From contig NZ_JAALCR010000009.1 of NCBI RefSeq assembly GCF_011065895.1, forward strand, positions 124,001 through 188,000: 64,000 nucleotides of DNA. The letters run 5' to 3'. Both the position numbers and the translations under genes were made by a program. Shown one piece after another: positions 19,327-27,782 of the stretch. How positions within the stretch are numbered: the stretch's first letter is position 1; every line of letters starts with the position of its first letter. Origin of the DNA: Paludisphaera rhizosphaerae (lineage in GTDB: Bacteria; Planctomycetota; Planctomycetia; Isosphaerales; Isosphaeraceae). Under the pieces are notes generated by a model that was not told the DNA's origin, did not search any database, and saw only the letters and a list, made by a program, of their open reading frames with translations.

Positions 19327-20010
19327 ATGGGAACGCCGATCGTCGTCGCCTTTCTCGCCGCGTTGATCGTGGCGGCCGATGAACCCGGGTCGAAATCTCC
19401 TGCATCGCCCCGGCCGGCGATCGTCACCGCGAACGAGTGGGGCTCGAAGCCCCAGCCGATTCCGGACTCGCGGAAGCACACGCCGAAGTTCGTGACGATC
19501 CACCATGCCGGGGTGGTCTGGACGGCCAAGGTTTCGCCGGACGTGTTCGTGCGGAACATGCAGTCCTGGGGGCAGCGGGATAAAGGGTGGCCCGACCTCC
19601 CCTACCACTTCCTCATTGCGCCGGACGGTCGGATTTTCGAGGGCCGGCCGTTGACCTATGAGCCCGAGTCGAACACGAAATACGACCTCCAGGGGAACAT
19701 CGGGGTCGAGATGATGGGCAGCTTCGAATCCCAACGCCCCGACCCGCGGCAGGTCGCGTCCTGCGTCAAACTGACCGCCTGGCTCTGCGATCAGTACGGG
19801 ATCGACCAGTCGCTGATCCGAGGGCACAAAGACGCGGCCTCAGGTCAGACGACCTGCCCCGGCAAGGACTTCGATCGCTACCTGAAAGACGGCCAGTTCC
19901 GCCGCTGGGTCCAGGAGACCCGAGAAGGCAAAACCCCCGTGATCGAACTTGGGCCCCCCCTGCCCGACGGCCCGACCGAGACGATCCCATCGACCGCTCC
20001 GAAGGAGTAA
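19327..20010 (+). CDS. N-acetylmuramoyl-L-alanine amidase / PGRP-like protein
   Basis: 227 residues from ATG 19327 (AGGAG 10 bases upstream, then a hydrophobic leader VVAFLAALIVAA). The Amidase_2/PGRP fold is marked by TIHHAG (first zinc His), YHFLIAPDGRIFEGRP, and GHKDAASGQTTCPGK (second His and the Cys zinc ligand). Such enzymes cleave the amide between MurNAc and the stem peptide of peptidoglycan. Planctomycetes do make peptidoglycan, so wall turnover is plausible; action on foreign peptidoglycan is the alternative. The last ~25 residues are Pro-rich. Confidence 0.9.
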   Translation: MGTPIVVAFLAALIVAADEPGSKSPASPRPAIVTANEWGSKPQPIPDSRKHTPKFVTIHHAGVVWTAKVSPDVFVRNMQSWGQRDKGWPDLPYHFLIAPDGRIFEGRPLTYEPESNTKYDLQGNIGVEMMGSFESQRPDPRQVASCVKLTAWLCDQYGIDQSLIRGHKDAASGQTTCPGKDFDRYLKDGQFRRWVQETREGKTPVIELGPPLPDGPTETIPSTAPKE

Positions 20011-20208
20011 GGTCGTTCGGCGACCTGGCTTCTGGTCCAAGACCACGCCCCATTCCCGGACGATGCAGATCCTGTCGTGAGCCGGGGAATGGGCGCCGAA
20101 TTTTCTGGTCTCGACGGATCGAGCGACTTCGCGTTTAATGCGGAGGCGCGACCTCATGGAATGGCCTCATCGTTACCGCCGCGCAGGACGGCCGGGAGCG
20201 TGCCTGAG

Positions 20209-20442
20209 ATGGACCTCAAACAGTTCCTCACCGTCGCCGTCGTGGTGGCGCCGATCCTCTGTCTGCTGTTGGGCGGCGCTTTCATCGCGGCGGGAAGCGG
20301 GGTCGAGCGGCTCTCCTCGACTCGCGACTACGTTCAGGTGGCTGGCAACTTTTCCGCGATGCTCCTTCGCGTGGCCGGCTACGTCGTCGTCCTGTTGCTG
20401 GTGCAGCACTTCATCGGGCTGCGATCGACGTTCGGCTGGTGA
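20209..20442 (+). CDS. Small membrane protein with two TM segments
   Basis: 77 residues from ATG 20209, with GGGAG upstream. Two hydrophobic helices at about residues 6-28 (VAVVVAPILCLLLGGAFIAA) and 47-68 (LLRVAGYVVVLLLVQHFIG). No family recognised. The frame is open upstream to 20077, but that part is not hydrophobic and has no ribosome binding site. It ends 4 bases before the convergent methyltransferase stop. Confidence 0.65.
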   Translation: MDLKQFLTVAVVVAPILCLLLGGAFIAAGSGVERLSSTRDYVQVAGNFSAMLLRVAGYVVVLLLVQHFIGLRSTFGW

Positions 20443-20446
20443 GCGA

Positions 20447-21265
20447 TCAGCCGGTCGGCTTGACGCCCCGGACCAGGAAGCCGGTGTACGAGCAGAAGAA
20501 GCGGCCCGAGGCCGAAGCTTCGCGAAGGGCCAGCAACCAGGCGTCGGCGTCCTTCCGGTCGACCGTTCCAGCGGCGACCAGGCGCTCGATCGTCGCGAAG
20601 AAAAGGTAGAGTTGGTCCGCCACGCCCAGATCCTGGAGAACCAGGGTTTTCGGCGTCGCCACGACGTCTCGGAGCCCCGCGTCCAGGAACAGCGGGACCA
20701 GGTGTCGACCGATCCATCCTGAGGGGAAGCGGTCGCACCAGGCGTTCAGGGCCGTCCGCGTCAGGGGCCGGTCGGGCGAGTCGACGGTGAGGGTTTCCCA
20801 GTCGTTGTCAAAGGCGACCATCACGCCGCCGGGCTTCAGGATGCGGGCCATCTCACGGACCACCGGCGCGGGATCGGGGATGTGCTGCAGGACGCGGTCG
20901 ATCCGGCAGGCGTCGAAGCTCGCGTCGTCGAAGGGGAGCGCGGCCGCGTCGGCGACGCTGAAGGAGAGGCCCGAAACCCCGCCGTGCCGACCCCGGGCCG
21001 CCTCGATCATCGCCCGGCTGCCGTCCACGCCGACGACCTTGCCGGTCGGCGCGGCGAGCTTCGCCATCGCCGCGGCGTCGTCCCCCAGGCCGCAGCCGAC
21101 GTCCAGGATCCGTTTGCCCGGCGCGGCGTTGAGGAGGAAGAAGCTATCGCGCTTGCAGGCCGCGAAGAAGGGGATCGAATCGACGAGGGTGAGGCACTTC
21201 GAGAAGACCTCGAAGTCCTCGGCGCGGTCCACGTTTTTGAAGCCTGAAGCCAGGTCGTCGGCCAT
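20447..21265 (-). CDS. Class I SAM-dependent methyltransferase
   Basis: 272 residues from ATG 21265, with GGAG 8 bases upstream. Rossmann motif I is ILDVGCGLGDDAAAMA, with the acidic ribose-binding residue in GVDGSRAMIE, motif IV-like ADAAALPFDDASFD, and the RILKPGG block. This is the UbiE/Methyltransf_11 type; the substrate cannot be read from sequence. It lies 14 bases after queE on the same strand and probably shares its transcript, but a link to queuosine synthesis is not implied by sequence. Confidence 0.9.
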   Translation of the reverse strand: MADDLASGFKNVDRAEDFEVFSKCLTLVDSIPFFAACKRDSFFLLNAAPGKRILDVGCGLGDDAAAMAKLAAPTGKVVGVDGSRAMIEAARGRHGGVSGLSFSVADAAALPFDDASFDACRIDRVLQHIPDPAPVVREMARILKPGGVMVAFDNDWETLTVDSPDRPLTRTALNAWCDRFPSGWIGRHLVPLFLDAGLRDVVATPKTLVLQDLGVADQLYLFFATIERLVAAGTVDRKDADAWLLALREASASGRFFCSYTGFLVRGVKPTG

Positions 21266-21279
21266 CGAGGAGGCTCCGT

Positions 21280-22017
21280 TCAGACGCCTCGCGCCTGGGG
21301 ATCCCAGAGGATCTTGTGGAGTTGCACTTGCAGGCGGATCGGCAGGCCGGTCTCCAGCACCCAGGCGGCTAGATCGGTCGGGTCGACCCGGCCGAAGACC
21401 GCGCTGAAGAGGACCGGGCAACGTCGCGCCAGGTCATAACGGCGGACGACCTCGACGGCCCAGTCAAAGTCGGCGCGGTCGCCGAGGACGAACTTGACCT
21501 CGTCGGTCGGCCGGATCCTGTCGAGGTTCTCCCAGACGTTGGCGTCGACCTCGCCCGAGGCCGGCGTCTTGACGTCGAGGATGATCCGGACGCGCGGGTC
21601 GACCCGGTCCGTCGCGACCCCGCCGCTCGTCTCCAGCAACACGGTCCAGCCGAGGTCCGCCAGCCTCGACATCAACGGATAGGCCTCTTCCTGAAGCAGC
21701 GGCTCGCCGCCGGTCAGTTCCACGAGCCCCCCGCCGAGCTTCTCCACGGCCGCAACGACGTCGTCCAGCCTCATCGTCTCCCCATGGTGGAAGGCGTGGG
21801 GCGTGTCGCAGTAGGTGCAGCGGAGGTGGCAGGCGGTCAGTCGGATGAAGACGCAGGGGAGCCCGGCGAACGTGCTCTCCCCCTGGATGCTCCGGTAGAC
21901 CTCGTGGACGACGAGATCCCCGGCCGCCTTCCCATTCAGGGGCCGCAGCCGACGCGCAAGGGCCTTCTCATCAGGCGCGGGGATGGATCGGGAATCAGCG
22001 GGGGGAGCGTCGTTCAT
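21280..22017 (-). CDS. queE: 7-carboxy-7-deazaguanine synthase
   Basis: 245 residues. Radical SAM motif CHLRCTYC (CxxxCxxC) binding the 4Fe-4S cluster near residues 68-75, preceded by the QueE hallmark SIQGES-FAGLPCVFIRLT and followed by LTGGEPLLQ. It converts 6-carboxytetrahydropterin to 7-carboxy-7-deazaguanine in queuosine/7-deazapurine synthesis. Other que genes (queD, queC, queF) are not in the window. About 25 extra N-terminal residues precede the core. Confidence 0.94.
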   Translation of the reverse strand: MNDAPPADSRSIPAPDEKALARRLRPLNGKAAGDLVVHEVYRSIQGESTFAGLPCVFIRLTACHLRCTYCDTPHAFHHGETMRLDDVVAAVEKLGGGLVELTGGEPLLQEEAYPLMSRLADLGWTVLLETSGGVATDRVDPRVRIILDVKTPASGEVDANVWENLDRIRPTDEVKFVLGDRADFDWAVEVVRRYDLARRCPVLFSAVFGRVDPTDLAAWVLETGLPIRLQVQLHKILWDPQARGV

Positions 22018-22303
22018 GGGGGCGGCGGCGTCTTGGTTGGTCTGAAGGGGGCGAAATCGCTCGTCCCATGGTAGCCGCCCTACGGGCCAGCCGCCCAGAG
22101 CAAGAGCTTGGTCGGAAAGGCTGATCAGAGGCGGCGTCTTTATTTTGTGCCTGAAGTCGTTTCAAAAACGTGGGAAATCAATCGAAGTCGGCTTGCGTCT
22201 CTTGGGTTTTTTTCGTTCGATGTCGTCTCGAGAGCATTGTGGTCCGCCGCGGGCTCGATGGACGAGGCTTCGGGCGGCTTCACCGACGAAGGGATTGCAA
22301 CCT

Positions 22304-23263
22304 ATGGATGGGACGAAGCGGTCCGCATGGATCTGGGTGATCGGGTCGGCTCTCATTGCCGGACTGACTCTGGGCGATGAAGCCGTAGCTGGGCCATATA
22401 CTGGCCTCATTGTCTTCGGAGACAGCCTCTCCGACGTCGGCAACACGTATGCAGCCGCGGGTATGCCCCCGGCGCCGTATTACGGTGGGCGTTACTCGAA
22501 CGGGCCGATCTGGGTCGAGTACCTGGCTCAAAAACTGGGGATCGCGGCCCCTACCCCGAGCTATCTGGGTGGGACCGACTACGCCTGGGGATTCGCCCAG
22601 TCGAGCGGCGGCTTCACCTATCCTCCGGAAGCCGGCGGCGCAGGCGTCCCGAATCTGCTGACCCAGATCGGCGGGTTCGTGCAGGCCGGGGGGACGTTGG
22701 ATTCGACCAAGCTGGTCTCGATCTGGGCTGGCGCCAACGACTTCCTCAACAACGGCGTGACCGATTACAACCAGGTGGCCGACAACATCGTTACGGCGAT
22801 CACGAGTCTGGCGGCCGTGGGGGGGACTCAGTTCCTGGTGGGCGGGCTGCCGCTGCTGGGAACGCTGCCTGCGACCCTTAGCCAGCCGCCCCAGGTGCAG
22901 GCCCTTCTCAACCAACTCACGCTGGCCTTCAACATGACGTTGGAGGCGAAGCTCCAGGCTCTTGAGATGAGCCATCCGAGCCTGCACATCTTCTTCAACG
23001 ACGTGAACAGCGAGTTCCAGAAAATCGTCGCCGATCCCTCGGTCTATGGGCTGACCAACGTCACCGGCTCGGCGCTTGCCGACGGCGTGTACGACGGGAA
23101 GGGCTACCTGTTCTGGGACGGCGTTCATCCCACGACGGCCGTTCACGAGCTCATCGCCCAGATGGCCTTTCAGGAAGTCGTCCCGGAGCCCTCTTCCCTG
23201 GTGCTCGCGGCGATCTCGGGTGTGACGGTCCTCGTCGCCAGCCGGCTTCGACGCGCGGCGTAA
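22304..23263 (+). CDS. SGNH/GDSL hydrolase with PEP-CTERM sorting signal
   Basis: 319 residues from ATG 22304, where a signal peptide begins; the longer frame from 22145 is Arg-rich noise. Block I is VFGDSLSDVGN (nucleophile Ser near residue 41), block III GANDFLNN, and the catalytic Asp/His is in DGVHPTTAVHELIAQ. It ends with VPEPSSLVLA, a hydrophobic helix and SRLRRAA, a classic PEP-CTERM tail recognised by exosortase. An extracellular, surface-sorted esterase/lipase of the phospholipase/thioesterase type. Exosortase and its accessory genes are not in this window. Confidence 0.93.
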   Translation: MDGTKRSAWIWVIGSALIAGLTLGDEAVAGPYTGLIVFGDSLSDVGNTYAAAGMPPAPYYGGRYSNGPIWVEYLAQKLGIAAPTPSYLGGTDYAWGFAQSSGGFTYPPEAGGAGVPNLLTQIGGFVQAGGTLDSTKLVSIWAGANDFLNNGVTDYNQVADNIVTAITSLAAVGGTQFLVGGLPLLGTLPATLSQPPQVQALLNQLTLAFNMTLEAKLQALEMSHPSLHIFFNDVNSEFQKIVADPSVYGLTNVTGSALADGVYDGKGYLFWDGVHPTTAVHELIAQMAFQEVVPEPSSLVLAAISGVTVLVASRLRRAA

Positions 23264-23653
23264 TACGGTCGAACGACCCGCCTGGGGGCGACTATCGAGG
23301 GCAACTCCCCTGGCGGGCTCTGAACGGGATTGATCAGGAATAGGCAAAGCGACTGGATCCGAACGAGAGCGACGCTGAGGGGCTCCGTACGAGACGCCGA
23401 CGAACGCGAGCCTCGGCCCCCTGGCTCGGTCTAACCGACCGAACCGTCCTCCTTTCGGACGACCCCGACAAGGTTTCCAGTCGGCGACGGCGAGTCGACG
23501 GCCGACGACCAGGTCGGCTTCAATCGGCTCTCCTGCGCGTTGTGGGCGTCGATCCTGATGGATCGCCGCATCACGCTGGCGATCCATGCGGGCCTGGGTT
23601 ATTCTTGGCGATCTTGTTGCGTCATGCTCGGGGACCGTCCGAGGGTCGTCTTC
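23264..23653. other. Intergenic region, no gene seen
   Basis: 390 bases between the PEP-CTERM hydrolase and a small secreted protein. GC-rich with several short direct and inverted motifs (e.g. GACCGACCGAACCG near 23440) but no convincing gene, terminator with U-tract or tRNA. Confidence 0.4.
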
Positions 23654-24034
23654 ATGAAGCTCGCGAACCTTCTCCGAACGGCCGCTCCCGTGGCGGCGCT
23701 GGTCCTCTGCTCGGGAGAGGCGTGGGCTCAGTCCGCCTCCCCCGCGAACTTCGGTCGCACCAGGAGCGGCGTCTCGGCCAACCCGGCCGCGGCGGCGCGA
23801 TCCGGGCGAGCCCCTGCGGTCGAGCGGACCTCCACGTCGCGACTCGGGGCGGATCCGCTGGCCCCCTACACGTCGAAGCCCCCCATCGGCACCTATACCG
23901 CGAAGCCCATCGAGAAGCCCGCTCCGGCCGCTCCCGTCGCTCGGAACTACTTCCCGACGGCGCGAACGGGTCAATACCAGGCCGTGCATCATTGCACCCC
24001 GTCGCGGGCGATGGTCTCCGGTCGAGGTCGTTGA
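23654..24034 (+). CDS. Small secreted protein, unknown
   Basis: 126 residues from ATG 23654. N-terminal signal peptide (LLRTAAPVAALVLCSGEAWAQ) with an AxA-type cleavage site, then a Ser/Ala/Pro-rich chain of low complexity with a Pro-Ala stretch near residues 80-95. No domain recognised. Followed 6 bases later by another small gene, so they may form a unit. Confidence 0.55.
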   Translation: MKLANLLRTAAPVAALVLCSGEAWAQSASPANFGRTRSGVSANPAAAARSGRAPAVERTSTSRLGADPLAPYTSKPPIGTYTAKPIEKPAPAAPVARNYFPTARTGQYQAVHHCTPSRAMVSGRGR

Positions 24035-24040
24035 CCGACC

Positions 24041-24259
24041 ATGCCCACCGACCGCTACAACGACCTCGCCGCCTTCCGTGCCTTCCTCGACGCCAAGCTC
24101 GCCGATCCGGGCAACGATCTGTCGCTCGCCGAGGTGCTCGCGCTCAGGGAGGCTGAGAACCAGACCGTCGAGGAACGTGAGCAGGTCCACCTTCGGATCG
24201 GCGACGGCCTCTCCGTCGCGGCCTTGCATCGCCGGGCTGAGCCGCCGACCGGGGCGTGA
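24041..24259 (+). CDS. Small hypothetical protein
   Basis: 72 residues, predicted helical and soluble, with balanced charge and no membrane segment (e.g. RYNDLAAFRAFLDAKLADPG). No family recognised, but composition is protein-like rather than shadow-like. It starts 6 bases after the small secreted gene and ends 11 bases before the convergent membrane-protein stop. Confidence 0.55.
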   Translation: MPTDRYNDLAAFRAFLDAKLADPGNDLSLAEVLALREAENQTVEEREQVHLRIGDGLSVAALHRRAEPPTGA

Positions 24260-24270
24260 ACCTGGTTCCG

Positions 24271-24762
24271 TCATTCCAGGACCCCGGAGTCGATCGGGGC
24301 TTCGAGCGGGTCGGCCGGTTTCTTCGTCTCCCGACGCGTCATGAGGAGGGCCGTCAACGGCCCGGCCAGCGGCGTCAGCGAGACGGCCAGGAAGATCCGC
24401 GAATGCCGATGGATCGTTTCCCACGTCCGAAACCCTCCGTCCCCCTCCTGGATCGCGAAGATGACGGCCGTCGTGGCGGTCAGCGCCACGCCCAACCACG
24501 TCACCGTCCAGCCCATGCGGTCGGCGAAGGTTCGCGGCTTCTTCCGGGGTTCGCTCCAGATCCGCCAGAGGAAGTAGGGGAGGAACAGCAAGCCGATCAT
24601 CGTCAGCCAGCAGAGCAGCGACACGGCCATAGTCGCGAGGACGCGAATCCAGAGAGCCGGTTTCGCCCCGCCGGCCTGGAGCGTCGGCCTCCAGATGACG
24701 AGGGCGGCGACCCCGAAGATCGGAAGCCCGATCAGGCCGAAGACAGCGAGAAAGCTCTGCAT
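24271..24762 (-). CDS. Four-helix membrane protein, unknown
   Basis: 163 residues with four hydrophobic segments at about residues 3-24, 38-66, 85-106 and 125-145. No enzymatic motif seen. The central loop is Trp/Pro/Arg-rich (FLWRIWSEPRKKPR). Convergent with the small gene at 24041. Function unknown. Confidence 0.7.
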   Translation of the reverse strand: MQSFLAVFGLIGLPIFGVAALVIWRPTLQAGGAKPALWIRVLATMAVSLLCWLTMIGLLFLPYFLWRIWSEPRKKPRTFADRMGWTVTWLGVALTATTAVIFAIQEGDGGFRTWETIHRHSRIFLAVSLTPLAGPLTALLMTRRETKKPADPLEAPIDSGVLE

Positions 24763-24968
24763 CGTCCGACCTCCTCCAACGCCCTCGACGCGCGATCGGC
24801 GGCCTTGCCGACCATGAGTCTATCTGGGTCGTCTGCTCTCGAAATAGGGGGTAAGACCATCGGGACCGGCACGGACCTTGCCTGTTCGAAGAGTGAAAAT
24901 CCACCCGCCTCAGCGGGATCGACCGATAGATCCAGATCGACGGCTCCGAACCGGTAGGAGAAGGTTCC

Positions 24969-25148
24969 ATGCCTGAACACCCCGTACCCGATGCGATCCC
25001 CAATCCCCACGAGCCTTCCCCTGCGCCGGACCCGCCGCCGGAGGTCCCCTACATGCCGAAACCCGAGGAGCCGCGGTCGCCGTTTCCGCCGCATCCGGAT
25101 CCCTCGCCGTTTCCGCCGCCTCCCGGCCCTCGCAAGCCGAGGCGGTGA
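24969..25148 (+). CDS. 59-residue proline-rich small protein
   Basis: ATG 24969 has a strong GGAGAAGG site immediately upstream and a TGA at 25146-25148. About a third or more of the residues are Pro, in Pro-Pro/Pro-Glu/Pro-His groups, ending in a basic RKPRR. No family recognised. Support is the ribosome binding site and clean frame only; composition this biased could also arise by chance in GC-rich DNA. Confidence 0.4.
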   Translation: MPEHPVPDAIPNPHEPSPAPDPPPEVPYMPKPEEPRSPFPPHPDPSPFPPPPGPRKPRR

Positions 25149-25253
25149 ACCGAATCGCCGCAGCCGTCTGGGCATCTGAGCCGTCGCGGTCGATAATAGA
25201 GAGATTGAGTCGGAGGACTCGCCTCCACGACCGCGATACGCCTCGAAGGCCTG

Positions 25254-25772
25254 ATGGAACACATGGTCAAACTCCAGGAACAAGCCGACGCGTCCCCTCC
25301 CCTGGTCGGCGTGGTGATGGGGAGCAAGTCCGACTGGGAGACGATGCGGCACGCCTCCGAGTTGCTGACAGAGCTGAAGATTCCCCACGAGACCCGCGTC
25401 GTCTCCGCCCACCGGACTCCCGAACGCCTGTTCGCATACGGTCGTGAGGCCGAGGGGCGGGGGATTGAGCTGATCATCGCCGGGGCTGGGGGTGCTGCGC
25501 ACCTACCGGGGATGCTGGCGGCGATCTCCATCCTGCCGGTGCTGGGCGTTCCGGTGGAGAGTCGCACTCTCAAGGGGGTCGACTCGCTGCTGTCGATCGT
25601 CCAGATGCCGCGCGGGGTGCCTGTCGGGACGCTGGCCATCGGCGCGTCGGGCGCGGCCAACGCCGCGCTGCTGGCGGCGGCGATGCTCGGCCGCAAGTAC
25701 CCCGAGATTCGCGAGGCCCTCGCCGCATTCCGCGAGGCCCAGACCGACGCCGTGGGGGAATCCCCCCAATGA
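25254..25772 (+). CDS. purE: N5-carboxyaminoimidazole ribonucleotide mutase
   Basis: 172 residues, class I PurE length. The substrate-binding motifs are [13 protein letters not shown] near residue 20, SAHRTPE near 50 and the [11 protein letters not shown] loop near 77. It converts N5-CAIR to CAIR in de novo purine synthesis. The stop overlaps the purK start by 4 bases (ATGA), so purEK are translationally coupled. A second in-frame ATG at 25263 is an alternative start. Confidence 0.96.
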   Translation: MEHMVKLQEQADASPPLVGVVMGSKSDWETMRHASELLTELKIPHETRVVSAHRTPERLFAYGREAEGRGIELIIAGAGGAAHLPGMLAAISILPVLGVPVESRTLKGVDSLLSIVQMPRGVPVGTLAIGASGAANAALLAAAMLGRKYPEIREALAAFREAQTDAVGESPQ

Positions 25773-26920
25773 CGGCCGTGGACGATCAGATCCTCTACCC
25801 GCCGGCATCGATCGCGGTCGTCGGCAGCGGGCAACTCGGCCGGATGTTCATCCAGGCGGCCCAGAGCATGGGCTACCAGGCGGGCGTCCTGAGCGCCACG
25901 GCTGAGACCCCCGCGGCGCAGGTCGCCGACTGGTCGGTCCTCGGCCCGCCCGACCACCTGCCGGCCCTCCGCGCCCTGGCCGAGCGCGCTCAGGCGGTGA
26001 CGGTAGAGTTCGAGAACGTGTCGGCCCCCGCCCTGCGCTGGCTGGCGAAACGCCGGATCGTCCGTCCTGGCTGGCGGACATTGTGGGTCAGCCAGAACCG
26101 GATCCGGGAGAAGTCGTTCCTCACCCGCCACGGCATCCCGCACGCTCCCTGGCGACCCGTCCGCACTCCCGAGGAACTGGCGACGGCCGACCGCGAGCTG
26201 GGCCGGCCGATGATCCTGAAGACGGCCGACTCCGGCTACGACGGCAAGGGCCAGGTCCTCGTCGGTCCCGGCGACGACCCGGAAGACGCATGGTCGAGCC
26301 TGGGTCGGGCGTCCTGTGTGGCCGAGGGCTGGGTCGAGTTCGCCGCCGAGGCGTCCGTCGTCGTCGCCCGCGGCCGCGATGGTCAGGCCGCGGCGTTTCC
26401 GATCGCCCTGAACCACCACGAGCGCCACATCCTGGCGACCTCGGTCGCCCCCGCGCCGGTCGGCCCGATCGTCGCGCAGGAAGCCCGCGACGTGGCCCTC
26501 GCAGTGGCCCAGGCCCTCGACGCGGTCGGGGTGCTCTGCGTCGAGTTCTTCGTCACGGCCGACGGCCGCCTGCTGGTCAACGAGATTGCACCCCGGCCCC
26601 ACAACTCGGGCCATTTGACGATCGAGGGGGCTTACACGAGCCAGTTCGAGCAGCAGGTGCGAGCCCTCTGCGGCCTGCCGCTGGGCTCTTGCGACCTCGT
26701 CACGCCGGCGGCGATGGTCAACCTGCTGGGCGACCTCTGGGCCGGCGGCGAGCCCCGGTGGGACAACGCTCTCCGCGACCCCGGCGTGAAGCTCCACCTC
26801 TACGGCAAACGGACCGCCAAGCCCGGCCGCAAGATGGGCCACATCACCGTCCTCGACTCCACGGCTGAAGGCGCCCTGGCGCGGGCCCTCGCGGCGAAGC
26901 AGGCGTTGACGGAGCGGTGA
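25769..26920 (+). CDS. purK: 5-(carboxyamino)imidazole ribonucleotide synthase
   Basis: 383 residues with the ATP-grasp fold: N-terminal Rossmann GSGQLGRM, then [18 protein letters not shown], the E..VEF active-site block ([25 protein letters not shown]) and a C-terminal lid with [15 protein letters not shown]. It carboxylates AIR with bicarbonate and ATP to N5-CAIR, the substrate of PurE. Overlaps purE by 4 bases. Confidence 0.97.
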   Translation: MTAVDDQILYPPASIAVVGSGQLGRMFIQAAQSMGYQAGVLSATAETPAAQVADWSVLGPPDHLPALRALAERAQAVTVEFENVSAPALRWLAKRRIVRPGWRTLWVSQNRIREKSFLTRHGIPHAPWRPVRTPEELATADRELGRPMILKTADSGYDGKGQVLVGPGDDPEDAWSSLGRASCVAEGWVEFAAEASVVVARGRDGQAAAFPIALNHHERHILATSVAPAPVGPIVAQEARDVALAVAQALDAVGVLCVEFFVTADGRLLVNEIAPRPHNSGHLTIEGAYTSQFEQQVRALCGLPLGSCDLVTPAAMVNLLGDLWAGGEPRWDNALRDPGVKLHLYGKRTAKPGRKMGHITVLDSTAEGALARALAAKQALTER

Positions 26921-26934
26921 AACCGTCGGTCGGC

Positions 26935-27468
26935 TCAGAGTTTGTCCGGTGCCTTGAGGCCATCGGGCAAGGGTTGCGGTTGCTGAGCGGGTCGCGTCTC
27001 TGACGAGGGCTTCACGGTCTGATCCATCTTGCCGGGCATCTCCGCCGGGACGTTCTCCAGAGGAGCGATGCGGGTGGGCATGGGGAAGTCGATGTCGTCG
27101 ATCTCCATGGCCTTCCACACAAGGGCTTCGCCCGGGTCGGTCGGGTCGGGCTCTGGGGTCTCCCACGGGAAGGACGCCGCCCTGCGATACTTCTCCTTGA
27201 GCGCCATGTGGTAGGGAACCCGAACGCGATGCGAGGCCTCCGCGTTCGCCCAGGATCGGCTTTTCGCCGGGATCTTCCCTTTGCTCCTGAGCTGCTCGAT
27301 GATCGCCAGTTGCTGGCGTTCTTCGGCCTCTCTTCGCTCGTGGTAGGCGGCGTCCGCCAGGTAGCTCCGCCGCCGCGCGGGGAGGTCTTTGGCCCAGATC
27401 GCGATCAGGACTGCGGCTACAGCCACGGCGATCATTGCGCGTCGAATCGTCATCGTCGGCCGCCGCAT
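26935..27468 (-). CDS. Single-TM hypothetical protein
   Basis: 177 residues from ATG 27468 (GGAGG 9 bases upstream on the minus strand). Basic N terminus, one hydrophobic helix at about residues 9-26 (MIAVAVAAVLIAIWA), then a charged helical region rich in Arg/Glu/Gln that may be a short coiled coil (residues 35-65), and a Pro-rich tail. This MTIRRAMIAVAVVA-like start is common in planctomycete anchored proteins of unknown role. Convergent with purK, 14 bases apart. Confidence 0.65.
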   Translation of the reverse strand: MRRPTMTIRRAMIAVAVAAVLIAIWAKDLPARRRSYLADAAYHERREAEERQQLAIIEQLRSKGKIPAKSRSWANAEASHRVRVPYHMALKEKYRRAASFPWETPEPDPTDPGEALVWKAMEIDDIDFPMPTRIAPLENVPAEMPGKMDQTVKPSSETRPAQQPQPLPDGLKAPDKL

Positions 27469-27782
27469 CGCGAAGATCCTCCCTGAACAATTCCGAGTTC
27501 ACGAGGGTGTCGAAGATACTTCTTTCGCGTGGCGTCGCAAGCGGATTCGCCATCTCGTTCGAACGATCAACGAGGTCTGGAGCATTCGCTCGGCTCTGGA
27601 GGTTATCATGGACGAGCGGCGCTTCACGAAGCCCACATTGATGGTCGTCCGAGTTTAAGTGCGGGGTGGCTAGGCGACTGCCGTGATGTGACCGCGAGTC
27701 CGTCGCCGATCGCATGCCCACGACAAGCGTGGGCATGGCACCCGAAGTATTCGCTGTTCCCGATGCGAGTCCGTCTGCTCTC
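27469..27782. other. Divergent intergenic region before the VWA operon
   Basis: 314 bases between divergent genes, containing a REP-like hairpin at 27713-27737 (listed separately). No protein gene recognised; a start at 27714 would lie inside the hairpin and is not used here. Confidence 0.45.
27713..27737. repeat. REP-like palindromic element
   Basis: CATGCCCACG-ACAAG-CGTGGGCATG: two perfect 10-base arms around a 5-base loop, 45 bases upstream of the VWA gene start. Its form is like the dispersed extragenic palindromes of bacterial genomes. Only one copy was noticed in this window, so dispersal is inferred from form. Confidence 0.6.

Noticed and set aside
17341-19827. Long minus-strand open frame opposite the sulfatase and amidase
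   Set aside because: Both plus-strand genes have full catalytic motifs; the antisense frame has none.
27714-27782. Earlier start for the VWA gene
   Set aside because: The candidate start lies inside the REP-like hairpin and the extension has no ribosome binding site.
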